From the NCBI GenBank assembly GCA_031276075.1, contig JAISNU010000102.1, positions 1-37,216 of the forward strand: a stretch of DNA of 37,216 nt. Direction: 5' to 3'. This document shows, in pieces, positions 9,338 to 15,587 of the stretch; position 1 is the first letter of the stretch, and the number at the start of each line of letters is the position of its first letter. The notes beneath the pieces were generated by a model. It did not search any database. It was not told the origin of the DNA and was given only the letters and a program-made list of their open reading frames with translations. The position numbers and the translations under genes were made by a program. Source of the DNA: Campylobacteraceae bacterium (GTDB taxonomy: Bacteria; Campylobacterota; Campylobacteria; Campylobacterales; Campylobacteraceae).

Positions 9338-9430
9338 TTATTTATTTATTTGTTTCCATATAAAATTTAGGATTAATCCACCTACGACTATTCCAACTAT
9401 ATCAAACGATTTATCTTTTAATATTTCCAT
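9338..9430 (-). CDS. Small membrane protein, 30 aa (prophage remnant)
   Basis: A 30-codon frame starting MEILKDKSFDIVGIVVGG, with one hydrophobic segment (about 10-24) and a basic end (WKQINK). GGAGT lies 5 nt upstream of the ATG, and its stop is 14 nt before the capsid ATG. Tailless phages encode several such tiny membrane proteins between the packaging ATPase and the capsid gene; they sit in the internal membrane of the virion. That role here is inferred from position only. Confidence 0.5.
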   Translation of the reverse strand: MEILKDKSFDIVGIVVGGLILNFIWKQINK

Positions 9431-9454
9431 TTTTTACTCCAATTAATATTTTTC

Positions 9455-9568
9455 TTATGCTGGTATTCTATTAGAAACTTTATGCAAAAGTTTCACCACT
9501 AAAAAGCTTACAAATCCTAAAATAATGCCATTTTTTAAACGGCTTTTTTGGTCATCTGTGATTTCCAT
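9455..9568 (-). CDS. Small membrane protein, 37 aa (prophage remnant)
   Basis: A 37-codon frame starting MEITDDQKSRLKNGII, with a polar N-terminus, one hydrophobic segment (about 15-27) and a basic tail. A clear AGGAG lies 6-7 nt upstream of the ATG. It lies 24 nt before the next small gene on the same strand. The good ribosome site and small-membrane-protein layout make it more likely real than chance. Function is unknown; a minor virion membrane protein or holin-like role is possible. Confidence 0.5.
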   Translation of the reverse strand: MEITDDQKSRLKNGIILGFVSFLVVKLLHKVSNRIPA

Positions 9569-9612
9569 TACTTTACTCCTTTCATAAAATTGATTTTATT
9601 ATAAAATTTTGC

Positions 9613-9618
9613 TATACT
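9613..9618 (+). promoter_or_regulatory. Putative -10 box for the plus-strand 30-aa peptide
   Basis: TATACT with an upstream TTTTGC extension, 28 nt before the ATG at 9646. A suitable distance and an A/T-rich upstream region, but no further support. Confidence 0.3.
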
Positions 9619-9645
9619 TTGACATATTGATATAAAGGTTTCATT

Positions 9646-9738
9646 ATGGAAAATTTTTTTATTGCTATTGTTATTGGTTTTATTAGTATGTTTATTATAA
9701 AAATTATTGAAAAATATTTTTTTGTTAAAAAAGCCTAA
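9646..9738 (+). CDS. Small hydrophobic peptide, 30 aa, opposite strand within prophage remnant
   Basis: A 30-codon frame starting MENFFIAIVIGFISMFII and ending KYFFVKKA: almost one membrane helix with a basic tail. AAAGG lies about 8 nt upstream of the ATG and a TATACT box 28 nt upstream. It lies between the ATPase fragment and the 37-aa gene but on the other strand. The size and shape resemble holin-like or type I toxin-like peptides; neither can be shown. The opposing frame on the minus strand (9568-9750) is Asn/Lys-rich low-complexity sequence and looks spurious. Confidence 0.4.
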   Translation: MENFFIAIVIGFISMFIIKIIEKYFFVKKA

Positions 9739-9739
9739 A

Positions 9740-10024
9740 TTACAAAGCATCTATCACCTCAATATTTTTAGGTAAAGTTTTAACCTTCACTGCCTCGTTG
9801 TTTTCTTCCGTGTACCTTATAAATTCGTATTTTTCTAAGTTTCCAATGGCTTCTATTACCTCCTTGCTTAGTATCTTATTTGCATAATCCAAATCCGCTG
9901 GCTCGTTTATCCTTGCAAAGTAAAAAATATCCGTATTTGCCGTTAAACTCCTGCTTACATTCGCTGGTCGTCTGCTTGTCGTTATGATATTTATCTCTTT
10001 GTGTCTTGCAAAGTTTATGTTAAA
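9740..10024 (-). pseudogene. Packaging ATPase (FtsK/HerA type) C-terminal fragment
   Basis: 95 codons with no intact start. The frame begins just after an in-frame TGA (10025-10027). The peptide contains HKEINIITTSRRPANVSRS, then TANTDIFYFARINEPADLDY, then KILSKEVIEAIGNL. The 'NIITTSRRPANV...L..N.D...' block is typical of the last core strands of FtsK/HerA-superfamily ATPases, including the A32/P9-like genome-packaging ATPases of tailless double-jelly-roll phages. The Walker A and B part should lie upstream, but the frame breaks at an 18-bp direct repeat (10030-10047) and repeats follow. Location just upstream of the capsid-like gene supports the packaging reading. A plasmid or conjugation HerA-like protein is the main alternative. 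Confidence 0.55.
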
Positions 10025-10029
10025 TCAAA

Positions 10030-10047
10030 ACAAGCGTTGTATTGAAA
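10030..10047 (+). repeat. 18-bp direct repeat, copy 1
   Basis: ACAAGCGTTGTATTGAAA, identical to 10724-10741. It contains the small palindrome ACAA-GCG-TTGT. It marks the point where the ATPase fragment's frame is broken. Confidence 0.85.
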
Positions 10048-10065
10048 ATTATATTATTATAATCC

Positions 10066-10229
10066 GTCATTGCGAGGAGTGCGAAGCACGACGAAGCAAT
10101 CCGCCATTATAAGAATAAAAATGACATGACAAAACAACGGCTTTTTTATATGTTTAAGTTGCTTTATGTTATTTTTCCAAATTGCTCTACAATATCTGGA
10201 TTGCCGCGCCGCAAGCGGCTCGCAATGAC
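10066..10229. repeat. MITE-like element, full length (164 bp), unit 1 of 3
   Basis: The left arm 10066-10102 (GTCATTGCGAGGAG ... GACGAAGCAATCC) and the right arm 10198-10229 (GGATTGCCGCG ... CTCGCAATGAC) face each other around an AT-rich core. On the minus strand the core at about 10140-10178 contains AATAACATAAAGCAA, matching the core of the 19470-19628 element. Long frames that cross it are repeat-derived. Confidence 0.78.
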
Positions 10230-10353
10230 GGAGGAAAATTGTTATGCAAAAAGTGCAGCAATTCAGAAAAACACCAAAGCCGACCGCACATAAAGCACAT
10301 GCGCATCTTCCCGTCATTACAAAAAACAGGAGGAAAGTATATGCGTCTATATT

Positions 10354-10493
10354 CGTCATTACGAGGAAGGAGTGTAACGACTGACGAAGTAATCCATTGA
10401 TTGAGAATAAAAATATGTTGTTTATTTTATCTATAATAATTTTTTTGTTGTTATAAAATATGGATTGCCGCGCCGCAAGCGGCTCGCAATGAC
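10354..10493. repeat. MITE-like element (140 bp), unit 2 of 3
   Basis: The left arm 10354-10395 carries a short internal duplication (GACTGACGAAG) and the right arm is 10462-10493. The core is about 25 nt shorter than in the other full-length copies, consistent with an internal deletion. Confidence 0.72.
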
Positions 10494-10543
10494 AGAAAGA
10501 GGTCATTACATAAAAATTCTCTGTATAAATAAAGCAGCAACTC

Positions 10544-10700
10544 TGTCATTGCGAGAAGTATAACGACGAAGCAATCCAATAAACAATAAAAAAGCAATTC
10601 AAATATATAAATAAAAAAAGCGGTTTTGATTGCTGTCAATAATATGTTTTATTGTTGTAAAATGTGGATTGCTTCGCTGACTTCGTCAGCTCGCAATGAC
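10544..10700. repeat. MITE-like element, full length (157 bp), unit 3 of 3
   Basis: The left arm is 10544-10577 and the right arm 10665-10700, the latter with the tip CTGACTTCGTCAG. The core is itself partly self-complementary (AACAATAAAA near the left, TTTTATTGTT near the right) and resembles the core of the other copies in the plus orientation (10579-10620). Confidence 0.75.
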
Positions 10701-10723
10701 GGAGAGAATGCTTTTGAACTTAT

Positions 10724-10741
10724 ACAAGCGTTGTATTGAAA
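10724..10741 (+). repeat. 18-bp direct repeat, copy 2
   Basis: ACAAGCGTTGTATTGAAA, identical to copy 1, 694 bp away. A decayed third copy (ACAAGCGTTGCATGAAAT) starts at 10793. The two exact copies bracket the three MITE-like units. Confidence 0.85.
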
Positions 10742-11012
10742 TCACTCGTCGGGTGAGTATAATTGTTTGCATTTTCCGCAATATGAACCGAAACAAGCGT
10801 TGCATGAAATAACGCTTCACTTTTGCAGGCAAAAGCAACGGTTTACATAAGCCGATACCGAAGGCTTATTTAAACACTGCTTTACTCTGCCGCCGTTTTT
10901 ACTTATTAAAATTGTAAAAAACAGCATTTTGTTTTCATATTATTATCATTGTTGGCAATTTATCCGCGTTTTGCCGTTTTGACAAAGCAGTGCGTTTTAT
11001 TGCTTCGCAAAG
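10742..11012. other. Gene-free region with three consecutive hairpins
   Basis: No coding frame of interest. Three adjacent stem-loops are visible: AAGCGTT/AACGCTT (10795-10817, 9-nt loop), CTTTTG/CAAAAG (10820-10835, tetraloop), and ATAAGCC/GGCTTAT (10847-10869). Further on, minus-strand AAAACA/TGTTTT followed by a T-run (about 10915-10936) could be a weak terminator for metK transcription, about 80 nt beyond its stop. The three-hairpin block could be a structured RNA or a DNA structure left by the phage. Confidence 0.4.
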
Positions 11013-12221
11013 CTATTTCAACAACCCTTTAAACAACTCCGCAGCGTCTAATTTTTCCCATGGATAATCGCTTTGACCTACCTGTCCGCGCGCCGCGACA
11101 TCAGCATAAAGAAAGGTCTTTTTACTCGGTTTGTCAAGGGCAAATTGTTTTGTTATCCATTTTGGCGTCAATGGAAAATTTTCCAAAACAAAATCGGATA
11201 AAATATCGTCATTCACATACTGCTTGAATGTACCCATTGTATCAACGCATACAGATATAGGATGCGCCACGCCTATGGCGTATGAGATTTGCACTATGCA
11301 TTTGTCCGCCAAGCCTGCCGCCACGATATTTTTAGCTATCCATCTTGCCGCGTAAAGTGCGCTTCTATCTACTTTGGTATAATCCTTGCTTGACTGCGCC
11401 CCGCCGCCTATCGGAGAATATCCGCCGAAACTGTCTACTATAAGTTTTCGCCCCGTAAGTCCCGAATCATGCAAAGAACTGTGATTGACATATCTGCCTG
11501 TGGGATTAATGTGTATAATAGTATCCTTTTTTTCAGGATCATAAAGCTCTTTGGGAAGTCCTGCGCCGTCTATCAATTGCTTGATAAGTTCGCGCACTTT
11601 TACAATAGGCATACCCTCCACGCTTGGCGCGGAAACTACGATAGTATGGATATGCTGCGGCTTGCTGTCTTCAAAATTGCTCTTAGTGCCGTAATCTATG
11701 GTAACTTGCGTTTTTATATCGACGCCGAGTTCATTTTTGTGTGTAAGCGCATATTTATAAACCTTGTCGCATATCACTCTGGCATAAGTAATTGCCGCGG
11801 GCATAAACTCTTTTGTTTCGTTTGAGGCAAATCCGAACATAATTCCCTGATCTCCTGCGCCTATCTCGCCGTCTTCTTGGTCAACGCCTTGATTGATATC
11901 GGGGGATTGCTGATTTAGCAGCACTTGCACTTTAACATCATCGGGATGAAGGCACTGCTCTTTTGTAAATGCGCTTTTGCCGTCGTAACCTATATTTTTA
12001 AGCGCGTCTTTAGCGATATTTTCATAATCGCTTTTGCTAAACTTTGCTTTTGTATTTACCTCGCCGCCGATAATTACATGCTTACCCGCGACGAAAACTT
12101 CGCTTGCTACTCTGCCGTTTGGGTCTGCCTGTAAAATTCTATCAACAATCGAATCGGCTATGATATCCGCACACTTATCAGGATGCCCCGGACTCACAAC
12201 TTCAGAAGTAAAAAGATACAT
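11013..12221 (-). CDS. metK: S-adenosylmethionine synthetase
   Basis: A 402-residue cytoplasmic enzyme that makes S-adenosylmethionine from methionine and ATP. It begins MYLFTSEVVSPGHPDKCAD, with the ATP/Mg-binding GHPDK motif. It contains GAGDQGIMFGFA and the later signature GGGAQSSKDYTKVDRSA. The start at 12221 is chosen because AAGGAG lies 8-10 nt upstream and the N-terminus then matches the family; a frame open to 12272 adds 17 residues of low-complexity sequence and is not used. A putative -10 box lies at 12252-12257. The gene follows aat in the same direction but probably has its own promoter. The residues near positions 230-300 carry a few insertions relative to the E. coli protein (384 aa), as in other epsilon-type homologues. 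Confidence 0.95.
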   Translation of the reverse strand: MYLFTSEVVSPGHPDKCADIIADSIVDRILQADPNGRVASEVFVAGKHVIIGGEVNTKAKFSKSDYENIAKDALKNIGYDGKSAFTKEQCLHPDDVKVQVLLNQQSPDINQGVDQEDGEIGAGDQGIMFGFASNETKEFMPAAITYARVICDKVYKYALTHKNELGVDIKTQVTIDYGTKSNFEDSKPQHIHTIVVSAPSVEGMPIVKVRELIKQLIDGAGLPKELYDPEKKDTIIHINPTGRYVNHSSLHDSGLTGRKLIVDSFGGYSPIGGGAQSSKDYTKVDRSALYAARWIAKNIVAAGLADKCIVQISYAIGVAHPISVCVDTMGTFKQYVNDDILSDFVLENFPLTPKWITKQFALDKPSKKTFLYADVAARGQVGQSDYPWEKLDAAELFKGLLK

Positions 12222-12251
12222 TTTAACCGTCTCCTTTTTTTTAAAATCGGT

Positions 12252-12257
12252 ATTGTA
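12252..12257 (-). promoter_or_regulatory. Putative metK -10 box
   Basis: TACAAT on the minus strand preceded by TATGG (an extended -10 context), about 31 nt upstream of the metK ATG, in the 68-nt gap after aat. No SAM riboswitch-like structure fits in this short leader. Confidence 0.45.
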
Positions 12258-12289
12258 CCATAAAAAAATCATGATAAAAAAGGTTTATT

Positions 12290-12940
12290 TTATAATATTG
12301 AGGGTTTAGCGCCCAAAATATGGAGAGTTTGCAAAAATTCCTCTCTCGAAATTTCCACTGCTCCAAGCGAAAAAAGGTGAGGATTTATCACTTGACAATC
12401 TATAATTCCGCCCTTTTCCAAAACTATTTGGCATAATTTATAAAGCGCGGCTTTTGAAGCGTCTTTTTTGACGGCAAACATGGATTCTCCGCAAAAAACT
12501 CCGCCGATACACACGCCGTATAATCCTCCTGCAAGCTCTCCGTTTTCATCGTAACTTTCCACAGAATGCGCAATTTTAAGCTCATGCAAACCGCAATAAG
12601 CTCTTTTTATTTCATCATTTATCCATGTGCTGTTTTTTCTGATTTTAGCACACATGTTAATAACTTTTGAAAAATTTGCGTTTATTTTTATCTCGTATCT
12701 TTTAAGGCTGCGTTTTAAAGAGCGCGTAAGGCGAAAATCATCTGGGTATAAAACGGCGCGCGGATTGGGCGAAAACCACAAAAGCGGCAAGTTTTCATGA
12801 GGCCAAGGAAAAATACCGCTTTTGTACGCCAAAATGAGCCGCATTGGGTTCAAATCTCCGCCAAATGCCACCACTCCGTTTTCATCTGCTTCGTTTGGGT
12901 CAGGAAAAGAGATACTCTCCGCGCTCAGTCTGCAAATCAT
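12290..12940 (-). CDS. aat: Leucyl/phenylalanyl-tRNA--protein transferase
   Basis: A 216-residue enzyme that transfers Leu or Phe from tRNA to N-terminal Arg/Lys of proteins, tagging them for ClpS/ClpAP degradation. Family blocks are clear: FPDPNEADENGVVAFGGDL, YKSGIFPWPHEN, LLWFSPNPRAVL, HSVESYDENGELAGGLYG and GGVFCGESMF. Length fits the family. It starts 4 nt after the polA stop and so is probably co-transcribed with polA. No strong Shine-Dalgarno sequence is visible, which suggests translational coupling. Confidence 0.95.
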   Translation of the reverse strand: MICRLSAESISFPDPNEADENGVVAFGGDLNPMRLILAYKSGIFPWPHENLPLLWFSPNPRAVLYPDDFRLTRSLKRSLKRYEIKINANFSKVINMCAKIRKNSTWINDEIKRAYCGLHELKIAHSVESYDENGELAGGLYGVCIGGVFCGESMFAVKKDASKAALYKLCQIVLEKGGIIDCQVINPHLFSLGAVEISREEFLQTLHILGAKPSIL

Positions 12941-12944
12941 GAAT

Positions 12945-15587
12945 TTATTTCAATTCGCCCCAATTATTGCCGATACTTACGGTAGTTTTCAGCGGAACAT
13001 TGAGTTTATAGACAGCTTCCATTACTGCGCCCGCTTTTCTGGAAAACTCCAAAGCGTTCTCCTCTTTAACTTCAAAAATAAGTTCGTCATGTATTTGCAA
13101 AAGAAGTTTGGCATTTTCGTTTAAAAGCGTATCATGTATTTTAAGCATCGCAAGTTTTATTAAATCTGCCGCACTTCCCTGAAATACGGCATTCACCGCT
13201 TCCCTGTTATAATTTGCCATCATCAGAGGCGTAGCGGAAGCAAAATCAAAATTACGCCTGCGTCCCAATATCGTCTCTATAAAGCCGTTTTTTTTCGCAA
13301 AATCCTCTATGAATACAATATAATTTTTCACGGTCGGGAAAGAGGCAAAATAGCTCTCTATGTAAGATTTGGCTTCATTTTGCGGCACATCTATCGCGGC
13401 GGCAAGTTTTTTTGCTCCCATGCCGTAAAGAAGTCCGAAATTAATGCTTTTTGCAACATTCCTCATCTCTTTGGCTCTATCGCCGAAAAGTTTTGCCGCC
13501 GTTTCAAGATGTATATCCTTATCGTCCAAAAACGCCTTTACAAGCGCGCTATCCTGACTAAAATGTGCCAAAAGCCTAAGTTCTATCTGCGAATAATCAA
13601 TACCGACAAGTTTGTAACCGTCCTTAGCAATAAACGCTGTTCTTACCTCTTTGCCAAACTCCGTTCTGACGGGAATATTTTGCAGATTCGGCTCTTTGGA
13701 GCTAAGCCGTCCCGTTGAAGTGCCTGTCTGCAAAAAACTTGTGCGTATGCGCGAGTTTTTATCCGAAAGTCCAAGCCTTAAAAGCGGCTCTATATATGTT
13801 GATTTTAATTTATAAACTTCTCTGTATTCCAATAATTTCGGTATAACGGCGTGCTCATGCAAGAGTTCGCTCAATACATTTTCGTCCGTGCTGTAGCCTG
13901 TTTTTGTCTTTTTGGACGCATCAAGCCCCAAATGCCCAAATAAAACCGCTCCCAACTGCTGCGTGGAGTTAATATTAAACTCTCTGCCGCTCAAATCATA
14001 AATATTGCGCGTGAGCGTATTTATCGCATTTTCACTCTTTTCAAGCAATATTTTCAAATGCGCTGTATTTACTTTTATCCCTTCGTTTTCCATGTATCTT
14101 AATATTTTTATAAACGGAAACTCTATTGTATTTGCAATTTCTAAAAGTTTCGGCTCCAAAAGCTCTTTTAACTTATGATAAAATTTCAGCGTTATCCATG
14201 CGTCCTCAGCCGAATACCTGCATGCATCGTTAAGTTCAACATTCGCAAATGTCGCGTTTTTGGGTACGACATCGGAAAATTTTATCGTATTGTAGCCGAA
14301 CAGCCGTTTTGCCAAAGAGTCCATGCCAACACTTGACTCGGAGTCCAAAAGCCACGCCATTATCATTGTGTCGGCGCAAATATCCACATCTTTTATGCTG
14401 AAATTAAACTCTACAACATTAAGGTCAAATTTTAAATTCTGCCCGATGATTTTATGCGTAAAGAGTTTACTTAGCGCATCTTTCGCATCGGTTTTGTTGA
14501 TTTGCGCGCCGACTCCCAAATAATGGTGCGCAATCGGGACATAATAAGCTTTATCCTCTTCAAAACAAAATGAAAACCCTACCATATCGGCATTTCTGGA
14601 ATCAAGCGAATTGGTTTCAGTATCAAACGCAACAGATGCGCCTTTTGGAATAGAATCTATAACGCCGAAAAGTTTCTCATGCGAATCAAGCAAAACAGCC
14701 TCAAAACTCATCTTTTCATCTTTTTTTCTATTTGCCGCGCCCAAACGGTTCAAAATGGAGTACATGTCGTTGTCTAATAATTCTTGTTTTATCGCTAAAA
14801 GCGGCTGTGAAGAAGGAAGTTTAAAATTTTCAAGTTTTTCATAAACGCTTAAAGAATCGTCAAGCGCTGTCAATTTTAAACTCATAAACGCGCTTTCCCG
14901 TCCCGCTTTTAAAAGCTCTCTTATGCGTTCATTGCGCACTTTTTCCAAATTATCATAGATATTTTGCAAATTATCAAATTCGTCCAAAAGTTTTTTCGCG
15001 CCGACTGCTCCTATGCCTTTGACGCCGGGGATATTATCCGCCGTATCGCCCGTTAACGATAGATAATCTCTTATCTTTGAAGGCGGCAGTCCGAATTTTT
15101 CAAAGCAGCCGCTTTCGTCTATCTCTCTTTTTTTCACAGGTTCATATATCACTACTTTGCCGCCGTCTATGAGTTGATATAAATCTTTGTCATGAGTAAC
15201 AATGCGCACTTTCAAATCATTTTTTTTCGCAAATTTTACCATAGAGGCAATAACATCATCCGCTTCGTAACCCTCTTCGGAGTAGCGCGCAAAACCCATT
15301 TTTTTTATCCACTCAATTGCTATTGGAAGCTGTATTTTCAAATCTGACGGAGGCGGGGCTCTGTTGGCTTTGTAGTTTGGGTCTATATCGTGGCGAAAAG
15401 TTTTGCCTTTGCTGTCCAGCGCAAATAACATGTAATCAGAGGGAAATTCGCGCAAAGATGTTTGAATAAAGTTTGCAAATCCCGTCAAAAGTCCGGTCGG
15501 TTCGCCTTTTGCATTTTTCAAATTCGGCAGAGCATAGTAACTTCTAAAAAAAAATCCAAATGTGTCTATTATCGTTATGGTTCTCAT
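12945..15587 (-). CDS. polA: DNA polymerase I
   Basis: An 880-residue repair and Okazaki-processing polymerase. The order is an N-terminal 5'-3' exonuclease (about 1-260, including YEADDVIASM and SLTGDTADNIPGVKGIG), a 3'-5' exonuclease-like domain starting near 320 with its DTETNS acidic motif present, and the polymerase domain with motif A DYSQIELRLLAHFSQD, the O-helix region and motif C LLQIHDELIFEV. Unlike many short PolA proteins, the proofreading acidic residues look intact. The ATG overlaps the uvrA stop (ATGA), with GGAGGAG just upstream inside the uvrA end. Length agrees with Campylobacter PolA (about 880). Confidence 0.96.
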   Translation of the reverse strand: MRTITIIDTFGFFFRSYYALPNLKNAKGEPTGLLTGFANFIQTSLREFPSDYMLFALDSKGKTFRHDIDPNYKANRAPPPSDLKIQLPIAIEWIKKMGFARYSEEGYEADDVIASMVKFAKKNDLKVRIVTHDKDLYQLIDGGKVVIYEPVKKREIDESGCFEKFGLPPSKIRDYLSLTGDTADNIPGVKGIGAVGAKKLLDEFDNLQNIYDNLEKVRNERIRELLKAGRESAFMSLKLTALDDSLSVYEKLENFKLPSSQPLLAIKQELLDNDMYSILNRLGAANRKKDEKMSFEAVLLDSHEKLFGVIDSIPKGASVAFDTETNSLDSRNADMVGFSFCFEEDKAYYVPIAHHYLGVGAQINKTDAKDALSKLFTHKIIGQNLKFDLNVVEFNFSIKDVDICADTMIMAWLLDSESSVGMDSLAKRLFGYNTIKFSDVVPKNATFANVELNDACRYSAEDAWITLKFYHKLKELLEPKLLEIANTIEFPFIKILRYMENEGIKVNTAHLKILLEKSENAINTLTRNIYDLSGREFNINSTQQLGAVLFGHLGLDASKKTKTGYSTDENVLSELLHEHAVIPKLLEYREVYKLKSTYIEPLLRLGLSDKNSRIRTSFLQTGTSTGRLSSKEPNLQNIPVRTEFGKEVRTAFIAKDGYKLVGIDYSQIELRLLAHFSQDSALVKAFLDDKDIHLETAAKLFGDRAKEMRNVAKSINFGLLYGMGAKKLAAAIDVPQNEAKSYIESYFASFPTVKNYIVFIEDFAKKNGFIETILGRRRNFDFASATPLMMANYNREAVNAVFQGSAADLIKLAMLKIHDTLLNENAKLLLQIHDELIFEVKEENALEFSRKAGAVMEAVYKLNVPLKTTVSIGNNWGELK

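Noticed and set aside
9568-9750. 60-codon minus-strand frame in the prophage remnant
   Set aside because: Asn/Lys/Phe-rich low-complexity translation with no ribosome site; the opposite-strand 30-residue peptide is more plausible.
10057-10639. Long frames on both strands (e.g. 149 codons at 10057-10506, minus)
   Set aside because: They run through three MITE-like elements; the translated peptides repeat the same 'HCEPLAARQS' type string, an artefact of the repeat.
10066-10700. CRISPR-like array of similar units
   Set aside because: Units alternate in orientation, arms differ in length and tip, and spacings are not constant; no cas gene is present.
12222-12272. Longer MetK start (419 aa)
   Set aside because: The extra residues cover the putative promoter and the ribosome site; the family begins at MYLFTSE.
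12222-12289. SAM riboswitch before metK
   Set aside because: The leader is under 70 nt and shows no paired helices typical of a SAM aptamer; only a -10 box and a ribosome site are seen.
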